A stretch of 64,000 bases of DNA from Tardiphaga sp. (GTDB lineage Bacteria > Pseudomonadota > Alphaproteobacteria > Rhizobiales > Xanthobacteraceae): positions 81,080-145,079 of the forward strand of contig JASBVG010000104.1 in NCBI GenBank assembly GCA_030147505.1, read 5' to 3'. The position numbers and the translations under genes are program-made. Below the pieces are notes generated by a model, which was given only the letters and a program-made list of their open reading frames with translations, was not told where the DNA came from and did no database searches. This document shows, one piece after another, positions 6,645 through 14,841 of this stretch. Numbering within the stretch: the stretch's first letter is position 1; every line of letters starts with the position of its first letter.

Positions 6645-7537
6645 TGCGCATATTGTTGACAGGTGTAACTGGGCAGGTCGGAGGCGCGTTGCGTGGTCCG
6701 CTATCGGCAATCGGTACCGTTCTGACCGTTGATCGTCAGGCACTCAATCTCTTACACACAGAAACGATTGCACCTGCACTTGATCAGATGCGGCCCGATT
6801 TGATCGTCAATCCAGCAGCCTACACGGCAGTCGATCTCGCCGAAGACGAAATCGATACTACATTTCGCGTCAATGCGGACGCTCCTGCCGCCATGGCACG
6901 CTGGGCAGCCGCTCAAAACGTACCTCTCGTTCATTTTTCGACCGACTACGTGTTCGACGGATCCGGCAATGTGCCATGGTCGGAAGAGTCTCGGCCGGCG
7001 CCGCTGTCGGCCTATGGGGCGAGCAAACTTGCCGGCGAACAAGCAATCCGCGATGCCGGCGGCCGCCATCTCATCGTGCGCACGTCCTGGGTTTACGCAA
7101 CGCAGGGACGCAACTTTCTAAGAACGATTGCTCGACTCGCACTTGAGCAGACGGAGCTGCGCATCGTCTCGGATCAGCGAGGCGCGCCGACATCGGCTCG
7201 ACTCATCGCGGATGCGGTCGTGAAGATCCTCGAACTGGAGTTCGCTAGTGACCCCTTCAAGGACAGGGGCGGCCCGATCAATTTGACGGCATCGGGAGTT
7301 ACAAGCTGGTATGGCCTCGCGGTTGCGATTGTTAATGGAATGAAGCAGCGCGGAGCGAAACTCACTGTAAATAGCATGATTCCGATCGCAACGTCGGATC
7401 ATCCAACCAAGGCAGTTCGGCCACTCAATAGTCGGCTTGATCAACGCCGGCTGCTTAATCTCTTCAATATTCAGACGCCATCGTGGCAGGAGGCACTGGA
7501 AGTCGAACTGGACACCCGTTTCTGGACGCGTGGTTGA
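6644..7537 (+). CDS. rfbD: dTDP-4-dehydrorhamnose reductase
   Basis: 297 residues from ATG 6644, which overlaps the rfbC stop. It reduces dTDP-4-keto-L-rhamnose to dTDP-L-rhamnose with NAD(P)H. It has the Rossmann motif LLTGVTGQVGG at the very N-terminus, NPAAYTAVDLAE, STDYVFDG, the SDR catalytic pair in YGASKLAGE (Tyr and Lys), and RTSWVY. Full length and apparently intact. The product is the donor for rhamnosyltransferases of O-antigen or exopolysaccharide. No glycosyltransferase lies in the window, so this pair may supplement a cluster elsewhere. Confidence 0.95.
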   Translation: MRILLTGVTGQVGGALRGPLSAIGTVLTVDRQALNLLHTETIAPALDQMRPDLIVNPAAYTAVDLAEDEIDTTFRVNADAPAAMARWAAAQNVPLVHFSTDYVFDGSGNVPWSEESRPAPLSAYGASKLAGEQAIRDAGGRHLIVRTSWVYATQGRNFLRTIARLALEQTELRIVSDQRGAPTSARLIADAVVKILELEFASDPFKDRGGPINLTASGVTSWYGLAVAIVNGMKQRGAKLTVNSMIPIATSDHPTKAVRPLNSRLDQRRLLNLFNIQTPSWQEALEVELDTRFWTRG

Positions 7538-7583
7538 GTTGCTGCATCGGCAATCCAATTAAATGAATGTCGCTAACTGAACA

Positions 7584-7817
7584 TTAGGCCGATGCTCGGG
7601 GCCGTGCTGGTCCAACCTTAGTACGAAGCATGTGGCTGGCCGGCTTAGAGTGCGGCTTCAGGCTTAGCCGAGGACAGATACGGGAGGCGACCGTCTGCGA
7701 CTGTCCGGCGGATTGGCTGGCGACAATTTGACGAAGGGCGATTAACTCTCGCATTTCGATTGCCAGCGCTTCCGCTATGTCCACCATTGCAGTAAGTTGC
7801 TTCAGGGAAATACTCAT
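7584..7817 (-). CDS. Small hypothetical protein, 77 aa, paralogue of the ORF at 8071-8235
   Basis: Starts MSISLKQLTAMVDIAEALAI, then EMRELIALRQIV: a short amphipathic helix pair. A Ser/Pro/Arg-rich basic tail follows. ATG 7817 is preceded by GGAGGGAGG with correct spacing (a GTG directly upstream is less likely). The same N-terminal pattern (MS-SL--L, E---L-ALR) appears in the next ORF, which supports both being genes. Family and function not recognised; no membrane segment. Confidence 0.5.
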   Translation of the reverse strand: MSISLKQLTAMVDIAEALAIEMRELIALRQIVASQSAGQSQTVASRICPRLSLKPHSKPASHMLRTKVGPARPRASA

Positions 7818-8070
7818 CACATCCTCCCTCCGGACATTGAAGTCCGTCTCGTGAAATGAGTATTCGCAGTTTTAACCAGGTTCAAACAATATTTGTGTCT
7901 ATAAACTTCGGGATAGATAATCTCGCCAATACCCGTAACCGTGACCAATAGCGAGCGGCAGGATGCTTATCTGGCGTCGTGGTCTGGCTGTGAGGTGATT
8001 GGAGTTCGACCTCGATATTGATCCGAGCGGTGGCACGGTCGAGCCATTCATTAACGGTAAGCGGATGCGC

Positions 8071-8235
8071 TCAAGGTCTTATGCGGATTCGGGGACGCTT
8101 CCGCACAGGGCCACGCGAACGTCGGAGCAGCGACCTTGCAAGGCGCCTTCGCAACGCGACCAGTTCTTTTACCTCATCTGCGAAACTCTCGATCGAACTC
8201 GCAAGCGCGGCAAGCTTATCCAAAGAAGTACTCAT
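8071..8235 (-). CDS. Small hypothetical protein, 54 aa, paralogue of the ORF at 7584-7817
   Basis: Starts MSTSLDKLAALASSIESFAD, followed by EVKELVALRRRLA and a very basic tail (RRSRGPVRKRPRIRIRP). An AAGGAGG lies 12 bp upstream of ATG 8235. It shares the helical N-terminal half with its neighbour, while the tails differ. The charge pattern would suit binding nucleic acid or an acidic partner, but that is speculation. Confidence 0.45.
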   Translation of the reverse strand: MSTSLDKLAALASSIESFADEVKELVALRRRLARSLLRRSRGPVRKRPRIRIRP

Positions 8236-8969
8236 TGGCTCATTGGCCCTCCTTAAAAGAGTCAATGAGACTGGCATTGAAGGGCGAAGATGTAGAGGTA
8301 TTAAATTCTAAAAAAGACATGTATTCTTATCCACTGAGAAAAATTCTTATTTAAGGAAAGAGAAGCATCTGTCGACGGTCAGTTCGCCGTCACTAATATA
8401 TACAGCGATTGTCTATTATCGGCGCAGCTGAGGCAAATGACGGAATTTCACAAAGCGGGGATTTCTCGTTTGTCATACGGAACGAAACGGAACGGAAATC
8501 CGAGCCGATAAATGCCGCCAGAATGCGCTCCCAGTAAAATCCATCGGGCGGGCCGTGAGAACGTTTATTCGGCGGACAGAATCGACATCGTCCTGAAACG
8601 GGTGTGGGGTAGTGAGAGCATCCTCTAGCTGTGTCGCTGCAGCCGTATCGTCGCAACGGCTTGCGCCAAGGAGTTCTAGGCAACCGCCAAGTGTCGGTTA
8701 GCTGTCGACAGAGCACGTTGTTGCCTTGAGGTCCGGCGCCGCGACTTCGTGACTGGTGCAAGCGAAACGAGCAGTGTCCCATCATTCAAAGAGGTCAACT
8801 TCCAGACAAGACGCGCGTGCCGGCTCCGGGCACGTAGAGACGCGGCTCAGCGGGCGCATGCCTTCACAGTTCGCCAAATACAGTTCGGCGTCACGCGCTT
8901 GCTTGCAGAAACGTTGTGATCAACGCGAACGGGTTTCTAGTCGCCACAACACCTTGATGGAGAATTTAA
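8236..8969. other. 734-bp stretch without a supported gene
   Basis: Open frames here read as low-quality protein and lack ribosome-binding sites. A short tandem repeat ACGGAACG occurs twice at 8477-8494 with 10-bp period. The 3' part must carry the promoter of the operon starting at 8970; none was recognised. This is also where composition changes from the AT-richer island to the GC-rich metabolic region. Confidence 0.4.
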
Positions 8970-9614
8970 ATGTCGTTTCAGGAAATGCTAACGCCGCAGA
9001 ACAGCGCCATCGCGTTGATCGACTACCAGCCGGCGATGTTCCAGGGCGTTCAGTCGCATGATCGTCTGGTGACCATGAACAATGTGCAGATTCTCGCCAA
9101 GGCTGCCAAACTGTTCAATATCCCGACCGTGCTCACCACTGTCGCCAGGGATTCGTTCTCGGGCCCGTTCATTCCGGAAGTGACCGATCTGTTTCCGAGT
9201 CACGACATCATTGATCGCACCTCGATGAATTCGTGGCTCGACCCGAATTTCCGCAAGGCCGTAGCTGCCACCGGCCGCAAGAAATTCGTGATCGCCGGCC
9301 TATGGACGGAAGCCTGCGTGATCTTCCCGACCCTGGACATGCTGCGTGAAGGTTTCGAGATCTATATCCCGGCCGACGCCTGCGGCGATCTCTCGCTGGA
9401 AGCGCATGAGCGCGCGATGCAACGCGCCATCCAGGCTGGCGCGGTGCCAATCACTTCGTCGCAATATGCCTATGAATTGCAGCAGGATTGGGCTCGTAGC
9501 GAAACCTATGATGGCATGATGGAAATTCAGAAGGCCCATTCGCCTTACGGCATCCAGATTCGCTTTTCGAAGTGGGCGCTCGGCGAGCACGCTTCCGAAG
9601 GTGGCGCGAAGTAA
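8970..9614 (+). CDS. Isochorismatase-like cysteine hydrolase (YcaC-type)
   Basis: 214 residues. The family Asp is in IALIDYQPAMF (D18) and the nucleophilic Cys in GLWTEACVIFP (C116). PADACGDLSLEAHERAMQRAIQAGA and the QQDWAR end are typical of the YcaC branch of cysteine hydrolases (nicotinamidase/isochorismatase fold). The third catalytic residue of classical members, a Lys, would fall at IIDRTSMNSW, where this protein has Asp-Arg. TGGAGAA precedes ATG 8970. It is the first gene of a probable operon with the amidohydrolase downstream, so C-N bond cleavage is likely; the substrate is unknown. Confidence 0.85.
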   Translation: MSFQEMLTPQNSAIALIDYQPAMFQGVQSHDRLVTMNNVQILAKAAKLFNIPTVLTTVARDSFSGPFIPEVTDLFPSHDIIDRTSMNSWLDPNFRKAVAATGRKKFVIAGLWTEACVIFPTLDMLREGFEIYIPADACGDLSLEAHERAMQRAIQAGAVPITSSQYAYELQQDWARSETYDGMMEIQKAHSPYGIQIRFSKWALGEHASEGGAK

Positions 9615-9630
9615 CGGCGGGAATGACAGC

Positions 9631-9918
9631 ATGAGAGCGTATGTGATCTCGGCCGGCGCCGGCCTTCTGGTTGGCATCATCTACAGCCTGATCAATGTGC
9701 GCTCTCCGGCGCCGCCGATCGTGGCGTTGATCGGGCTGCTGGGTATGTTGGTTGGCGAGCAGTTGCCGCCCTTGGTGAAGGGGCTCTGGCAGAGTAAGTC
9801 TGTCGCGCATTCCTGGCTGCATCAGGTCAAGCCGCACATGTTCGGCCATTTGCCGAAGGGGCAGCAGGCGGACGTGAATTCGGCTGTTGTTCCTTCCAAA
9901 CCCACGACCGAGAGCTAG
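9631..9918 (+). CDS. XapX domain protein (small membrane protein)
   Basis: 95 residues from ATG 9631. The first ~50 residues carry two short membrane helices with the XapX pattern: GAGLLVGIIYSLINVRSPAPP then VALIGLLGMLVGEQLPP. The rest is a hydrophilic tail. XapX proteins are often found beside YcaC-like hydrolases and amidohydrolases, exactly as here. Molecular role unknown. It sits 16 bp after the hydrolase stop. Confidence 0.85.
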   Translation: MRAYVISAGAGLLVGIIYSLINVRSPAPPIVALIGLLGMLVGEQLPPLVKGLWQSKSVAHSWLHQVKPHMFGHLPKGQQADVNSAVVPSKPTTES

Positions 9919-9965
9919 CGGCAACACCGCTGGAATATTTCATTGACGCATCACGGAGCGCCATC

Positions 9966-11852
9966 ATGAGCGAGTCTGAGACCGCCGACCTGATTCTCCA
10001 TCACGGTCTGTTCACGACACTCGACAGGTCCAATCCGGCTGCCAGCGCTGTCGCGATCAAAGATGGTCGTTTCCTGCACGTTGGCTTTGAGGCCGAGGTG
10101 ATGGCGCTGGCCGGTCCGGAGACGAAGTTGATCGATCTCAAGGGCAAGCGCGTGCTGCCCGGCCTGATTGACAATCACCTGCACATCATTCGCGGCGGGC
10201 TCAACTTCAACATGGAGCTGCGCTGGGACGGTGTGCGCAGTCTGTCGGACGCGATGAACATGCTGAAGCTGCAGGTGGCGGTGACGCCTCCGCCGCAATG
10301 GGTTCGGGTCGTTGGCGGTTTCACCGAACATCAGTTCGTCGAGAGGCGTTTGCCGACCATCGATGAGCTGAACGCCGTGGCACCGGATACGCCGGTATTC
10401 ATTCTGCATCTCTATGATCGCGCGCTGTTGAACGGTGCCGCGCTCAGGGCCGTGGGGTACACCAAGGATACGCCGAATCCGCCCGGCGGCGAAATCCTTC
10501 GCGATGCCAATGGAAATCCGAACGGACTGCTGTTGGCCAAACCCAATGCCGGCATTCTCTATGCGACACTCGCCAAGGGGCCGAAGCTCCCGTTCGACTA
10601 TCAGGTCAATTCGACGCGCCATTTCATGCGCGAGCTGAACCGACTCGGCGTCACCGGCGCCATAGATGCCGGCGGCGGGTTCCAGAACTATCCGCAGGAC
10701 TATGAAGTCATCCAGAAGCTACACGACGAGGGCCAGCTTACCATCCGCCTTGCTTACAATCTGTTCACGCAGAAGCCGAAGGGCGAGAAGGAAGATTTCT
10801 TGAACTGGACCAAGACGTCCAAATACAAGCAGGGTGACGACTACTTCCGCCACAACGGCGCTGGCGAGATGCTGGTGTTCTCGGCGGCCGACTTCGAGGA
10901 TTTCCGCCAGCCGCGACCGGACATGGGTCCGGAAATGGAAGGCGAGCTGGAGGAGGTGGTTCGCATTCTCGCGGAGAACCGCTGGCCTTGGCGCTTGCAT
11001 TCGACTTATGATGAGACCATCAGCCGTGCGCTCGATGTGTTCGAGCGTGTCAATCAGGACATTCCACTCGAGGGACTGAACTGGTTCTTCGATCATGCGG
11101 AGACGATCTCGGATCAGTCGATCGACCGTATCGCAGCACTGGGCGGTGGCATCGCCGTGCAGCACCGCATGGCCTATCAGGGCGAATATTTTGTCGAGCG
11201 TTACGGTCATGGCGCTGCCGAAGCCACGCCGCCGGTGGCGAAAATCCTCGCCAAGGGCGTGAAAGTGTCGGCCGGCACCGATGCGACGCGTGTGGCGTCT
11301 TATAATCCGTGGGTCTCGCTGTCCTGGCTCGTGACTGGACGTACGGTCGGTGGCATGCGGCTCTATCCGCAGCGCAATTGCCTGGATCGTGAAACGGCGT
11401 TGCGGATGTGGACCGAGAACACCAGCTGGTTCTCCAACGAAGAGGGTAGGAAGGGCCGTATCCAGGCGGGCCAGCTCGCGGATCTGATCGTGCCGGACCG
11501 CGACTTCTTTGCCTGTAGCGAAAATGAGATCTCTGACATCTCCGCGGTGCTGACTGTCGTGGGCGGCAAGGTCGTCTATGGCGTTGGTGACTTCGCCAAA
11601 TTCGACGATACCACGCCGCCGCCGGCGATGCCCGACTGGTCGCCAGTACGTACCTTCGGTGGCTATGGCGCCTGGGCAGCGCCTGACGCCGATGGAAACG
11701 TCGTCGCGCAGAAAATGGCCATGAACTGTGGCTGCGCCAACAATTGCGGCGTTCATGGCCACGACCACGCCACGGCGTGGTCGAGCAAGCTGCCGATTGC
11801 GGACCTCAAGAGCTTCTGGGGTGCGCTCGGCTGCGCCTGCTGGGCAGTGTAA
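9966..11852 (+). CDS. YtcJ-like metal-dependent amidohydrolase
   Basis: 628 residues. Amidohydrolase-superfamily landmarks: LKGKRVLPGLIDNHLHIIRGG (metal-binding HxH, about residue 75), LHSTYDETI, WFFDHAETISDQSI (metal His), and VSAGTDATRVASYNPW (metal Asp). RKGRIQAGQLADLIV is the usual beta-sandwich return. The ~70-residue C-terminal extension is rich in Cys and His (MNCGCANNCGVHGHDH, LGCACWAV), unusual for the family and possibly a metal site. No signal peptide. It likely hydrolyses an amide, lactam or cyclic ureide made or consumed together with the YcaC-like enzyme. Confidence 0.85.
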   Translation: MSESETADLILHHGLFTTLDRSNPAASAVAIKDGRFLHVGFEAEVMALAGPETKLIDLKGKRVLPGLIDNHLHIIRGGLNFNMELRWDGVRSLSDAMNMLKLQVAVTPPPQWVRVVGGFTEHQFVERRLPTIDELNAVAPDTPVFILHLYDRALLNGAALRAVGYTKDTPNPPGGEILRDANGNPNGLLLAKPNAGILYATLAKGPKLPFDYQVNSTRHFMRELNRLGVTGAIDAGGGFQNYPQDYEVIQKLHDEGQLTIRLAYNLFTQKPKGEKEDFLNWTKTSKYKQGDDYFRHNGAGEMLVFSAADFEDFRQPRPDMGPEMEGELEEVVRILAENRWPWRLHSTYDETISRALDVFERVNQDIPLEGLNWFFDHAETISDQSIDRIAALGGGIAVQHRMAYQGEYFVERYGHGAAEATPPVAKILAKGVKVSAGTDATRVASYNPWVSLSWLVTGRTVGGMRLYPQRNCLDRETALRMWTENTSWFSNEEGRKGRIQAGQLADLIVPDRDFFACSENEISDISAVLTVVGGKVVYGVGDFAKFDDTTPPPAMPDWSPVRTFGGYGAWAAPDADGNVVAQKMAMNCGCANNCGVHGHDHATAWSSKLPIADLKSFWGALGCACWAV

Positions 11853-11856
11853 CCGA

Positions 11857-12288
11857 ATGCACGGCATCACCGACCTTGCGCGCCGCCTGATTAGCGGCGT
11901 CGTTATCCACAGACTTGCCTTGCTGTGCCTCTGTGCGGCCTATCTGCAAGGCGGCCTCGTCAAGGCGTTCGACTTCTCGGCTGCGCTCGCCGAGATGGAG
12001 CATTTCGGCCTGCAGCCGGCGGCGCCATTTGCCGTACTCGTAATTACGCTGGAGCTCGTGGCTTCGGCGATGGTTCTCACCGGCATCGGGCGCTGGTTTG
12101 GTGCGCTGTCGCTGGCCGGCTTTACGCTGATGGCGACCTTCATGGCTAACCGGTTCTGGGAAATGGTGTCGCCGGAGCGTTTCGGAGCGGCCAATTCGTT
12201 CTTCGAGCATGTCGGCCTGTGCGGCGGCTTCCTGCTGGTGGCGTGGTACGATCTCAATGCACGCGCCGGAGGGCAGGGACATGAGTGA
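11857..12288 (+). CDS. DoxX family membrane protein
   Basis: 143 residues from ATG 11857, 4 bp after the amidohydrolase. Four hydrophobic segments are visible: LALLCLCAAYLQGGLVKAF, APFAVLVITLELVASAMVLTG, FGALSLAGFTLMATFMAN and VGLCGGFLLVAWY. GGLVKAFDF and FANRFW-like features are typical of DoxX/DoxD proteins. Such proteins are linked to quinone/thiol redox or detoxification, but the role here is not evident. It overlaps the MFS gene by 8 bp. Confidence 0.8.
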   Translation: MHGITDLARRLISGVVIHRLALLCLCAAYLQGGLVKAFDFSAALAEMEHFGLQPAAPFAVLVITLELVASAMVLTGIGRWFGALSLAGFTLMATFMANRFWEMVSPERFGAANSFFEHVGLCGGFLLVAWYDLNARAGGQGHE

Positions 12289-13921
12289 CGCACCGAAGCC
12301 GGTGGCGACATCGAGCGCCTTTGCGCCATTCCAGCAGATCGTCTTCACGATCATCTGGACCGCGACGGTGCTCGGCAACACCGGCAGTTTCATGCGCGAC
12401 GTCGCCAGCTCATGGCTGGTTACGGACTTGTCCGCGTCCCCCGCTTCCGTAGCGATGATTCAAGCTGCGGGGACGCTGCCGATCTTCCTGTTTGCGATCC
12501 CCGCCGGCGTGCTTTCGGACATCCTCGATCGCCGCAAGTTTCTCATCGGCGTGCAATTATTGCTGGCGGCTGTCAGCGTGACGCTGGCGCTGCTGGCCGC
12601 GAATGGCTGGCTGACCGTCAATCTCCTGATCGGGCTAACCTTCGTCGGCGGCCTCGGTGCTGCGCTGGCGGGGCCGGCTTGGCAGGCCATCGTTCCTGAA
12701 CTCGTGCCGCGCCAGGACATCAAAAGCGCGGTCGCGCTGAATTCGCTCGGCGTCAATATTGCGCGCTCCATCGGTCCGGCCGCAGGCGGTCTGCTGCTCG
12801 CATCCTTCGGCGCCGCGATCACCTATGGCGCCGATGTGGTCAGCTATGTCTTCGTCATTGCGGCGCTGCTGTGGTGGCCGCGCGCCAGGAGTGAGCAGGA
12901 CGAACTTTCGGAGCGCTTCTTCGGCGCCTTCCGCGCGGGCCTGCGCTACACGCGCGCCAGCCGCGAGCTCCATGTGGTGCTGCTGCGGGCCGCGGTGTTC
13001 TTTGCCTTTGCCAGTTCGGTATGGGCGTTGCTGCCGCTGGTGGCACGCAATCTGCTCGGCGGCGATGCCGGATTCTACGGCGTACTGCTCGGCGCCGTCG
13101 GCGCGGGTGCTATCGGCGGCGCGCTGGTGCTGCCACGGCTGCGGATGGTGCTGGACTCGGACCGCCTGCTGCTGCTGTCTGCCATCGTGACATCGGCCGT
13201 AATGGCCGTGCTTGCTATGGCGCCGCCGAAATGGATCGCGGTGCCGGTGCTGCTGCTACTCGGCGCGGCCTGGATCGCTGCGCTCACGACCTTCAGCGGT
13301 GTGGCACAGGCAGTGCTGCCGAACTGGGTGCGCGGGCGCGGTCTCGCCGCCTATCTGATGGTGTTCAACGGCGCCATGGCGGCGGGCAGTGTCGGCTGGG
13401 GCGCCGTGGCGCAGGCGCTCGACCTGCGGCTCGCCCTGCTGGCGAGTGCTGCCGGTCTGTTTGTCGTCGCCTTCATCCTGCACCGGATGAAGCTGCCGGC
13501 CGGCGAGACCGATCTGACGCCCTCCAATCACTGGCCGGAGCCGCTGACCTCAGAGCCGGTGGAGCATGATCGTGGGCCAGTGCTGATCCTGATCGAATAC
13601 CGCATCCCGCGCGCGAGCCGTGTGCCGTTCTTCGCCTGTCTGAAGCGCTTGGCAGCGGCGCGCCGTCGCGATGGCGCCTATGGTTGGGGCATCACCGAGG
13701 ATGCCAGTGATCCCGAGAAGATCGTGGAATGGTTCATGGTGGAATCCTGGGCCGAGCATCTGCGTCAGCATCATCGTGTTTCGCGTGCGGATGCCGATGT
13801 GCAGCGCGACACCGTGCAATTCCATGTCGGGCCGCAGCCGCCTGTCGTGCGTCATTTCCTGTCGCTCGATCTCCACAATCCCGCACTGACCTTTCAGCCC
13901 GACGACTCCCACCCGGCATGA
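12281..13921 (+). CDS. MFS transporter (EntS/MFS_3 type) with an extra C-terminal domain
   Basis: 546 residues from ATG 12281, preceded by GGAGGGCAGGG. About twelve membrane segments occupy residues 15-410 with the MFS loop motif AGVLSDILDRRKFL. LGVNIARSIGPAAGG is characteristic of the MFS_3/enterobactin-exporter branch. After residue ~435 a soluble cytosolic domain of ~100 residues follows (GPVLILIEYRIPRASRVPFFACLKRL, then EKIVEWFMVESWAEHLRQHHR and DVQRDTVQFHVG). This is the pattern of an antibiotic-biosynthesis-monooxygenase-like ferredoxin fold seen on some of these exporters. Probable exporter of the compound handled by this operon. Confidence 0.85.
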   Translation: MSDAPKPVATSSAFAPFQQIVFTIIWTATVLGNTGSFMRDVASSWLVTDLSASPASVAMIQAAGTLPIFLFAIPAGVLSDILDRRKFLIGVQLLLAAVSVTLALLAANGWLTVNLLIGLTFVGGLGAALAGPAWQAIVPELVPRQDIKSAVALNSLGVNIARSIGPAAGGLLLASFGAAITYGADVVSYVFVIAALLWWPRARSEQDELSERFFGAFRAGLRYTRASRELHVVLLRAAVFFAFASSVWALLPLVARNLLGGDAGFYGVLLGAVGAGAIGGALVLPRLRMVLDSDRLLLLSAIVTSAVMAVLAMAPPKWIAVPVLLLLGAAWIAALTTFSGVAQAVLPNWVRGRGLAAYLMVFNGAMAAGSVGWGAVAQALDLRLALLASAAGLFVVAFILHRMKLPAGETDLTPSNHWPEPLTSEPVEHDRGPVLILIEYRIPRASRVPFFACLKRLAAARRRDGAYGWGITEDASDPEKIVEWFMVESWAEHLRQHHRVSRADADVQRDTVQFHVGPQPPVVRHFLSLDLHNPALTFQPDDSHPA

Positions 13922-13935
13922 CAAGGATGAGCTTC

Positions 13936-14841
13936 ATGCGCCTGCCCATCACCACAACGATTGCTCTCATGGCAGCGCTGGCTCTGGCCTCGCTGCAGCC
14001 GGCCGCAGCACGTGAACCGGGTGCCAAGGCGAATTACGCCGTCGGCCCGCAATACGACACCACCCATGTCTATGTGGCGCCCGACGACGTCGACCGCTTC
14101 GTTGAGAGCTTCGTCGCCACCTTCGGCGGCAAAAGCACGAAGCAGGTCGTTGCCACAGTTACGCCGACGCCGAGCAGCACCACATCGCAGCTTGTGCTGA
14201 CGCCCGTTGGCTCGATCTCGGTGTTCGGCTTCAAGACGCCGATCCCGTATCCATTCGGCCATGAACGCACCGGTTATTTGGTGACCGACATGGACGCCGC
14301 GGTGAGTGCTGCAAAGGACGCCGGTGCCGGCGTGCTAGTCACCACATTTTCCGATCCGATCGGGCGCGATGCTGTGGTGCAGTGGCCAGGCGGCGTGAAC
14401 ATGCAGCTCTACTGGCACACGACGGTGCCCTCCTATCCCAAGTTGCAGACGGTGCCGGAGAACCGCGTCTATGTGCCGGCCGAGAAGGCCGCCGAATTCG
14501 TCAAGGGGTTCGTTCGGTTTGCGAAGGGCAGTGTCGTGTCCGACGATGCGAAAGCGCCGGGCATCGAGATCGGTCGGCCGAATGACAGCTATCGCCGGAT
14601 TCGCATCACCTCCAAATTCGGCAGGATGACCGTATTGGTAACCGATGGGCGCCTGCCTTATCCCTATGGCCACGAACTCACCGGTTACGAAGTGGCCTCG
14701 CTCGACGACACACTCGCCAAGGCCAAGACTGCGGGTGTCAGCGTGCTGGTCGATCCTTACATCGCGGATCACCGCCGCGCCGCCATCGTCAAATTCCCCG
14801 GAGGCTATGTTGCGGAAATCCACGCGACTGTGGCGCAGTAA
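13936..14841 (+). CDS. Exported protein with two glyoxalase/VOC-like halves
   Basis: From ATG 13936 (AAGGA 8 bp upstream) 301 residues; starts at 13918 and 13927 are also possible, the former overlapping the MFS stop. MRLPITTTIALMAALALASLQPAAA is a clear Sec signal peptide, so the protein is periplasmic. Two similar halves follow, each with a YV(A/P)...RFV(E/K)(S/G)F start, a PYPFGHERTGYLVTD / PYPYGHELTGYEVAS centre and a D(P/V).G..V..PGG end. That is the two-module plan of vicinal-oxygen-chelate proteins, with His in both centres. A periplasmic VOC protein is unusual; it may bind or transform the substrate. Confidence 0.75.
   Translation: MRLPITTTIALMAALALASLQPAAAREPGAKANYAVGPQYDTTHVYVAPDDVDRFVESFVATFGGKSTKQVVATVTPTPSSTTSQLVLTPVGSISVFGFKTPIPYPFGHERTGYLVTDMDAAVSAAKDAGAGVLVTTFSDPIGRDAVVQWPGGVNMQLYWHTTVPSYPKLQTVPENRVYVPAEKAAEFVKGFVRFAKGSVVSDDAKAPGIEIGRPNDSYRRIRITSKFGRMTVLVTDGRLPYPYGHELTGYEVASLDDTLAKAKTAGVSVLVDPYIADHRRAAIVKFPGGYVAEIHATVAQ

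Noticed and set aside
7544..7595. Inverted repeat GCATCGGC / GCCGATGC after rfbD
   Set aside because: 8-bp arms are separated by 36 bp with no T-tract; too weak for a terminator and likely coincidence in GC-rich sequence.
8709..8726. Sigma-54-like sequence GAGCACGTTGTTGCC
   Set aside because: The invariant GG is AG and the spacing to GC is one base short.
8393..8785. 130-aa minus-strand open frame
   Set aside because: Composition (many Cys, Arg, Pro, His without pattern) reads as translated non-coding DNA, and there is no Shine-Dalgarno.
10719..11870. 383-aa open frame antisense to the amidohydrolase gene
   Set aside because: Arg/His-rich shadow of a high-GC gene on the other strand; no ribosome-binding site or recognisable domain. 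The same holds for long antisense frames at 40907-42526 and 47927-49087.
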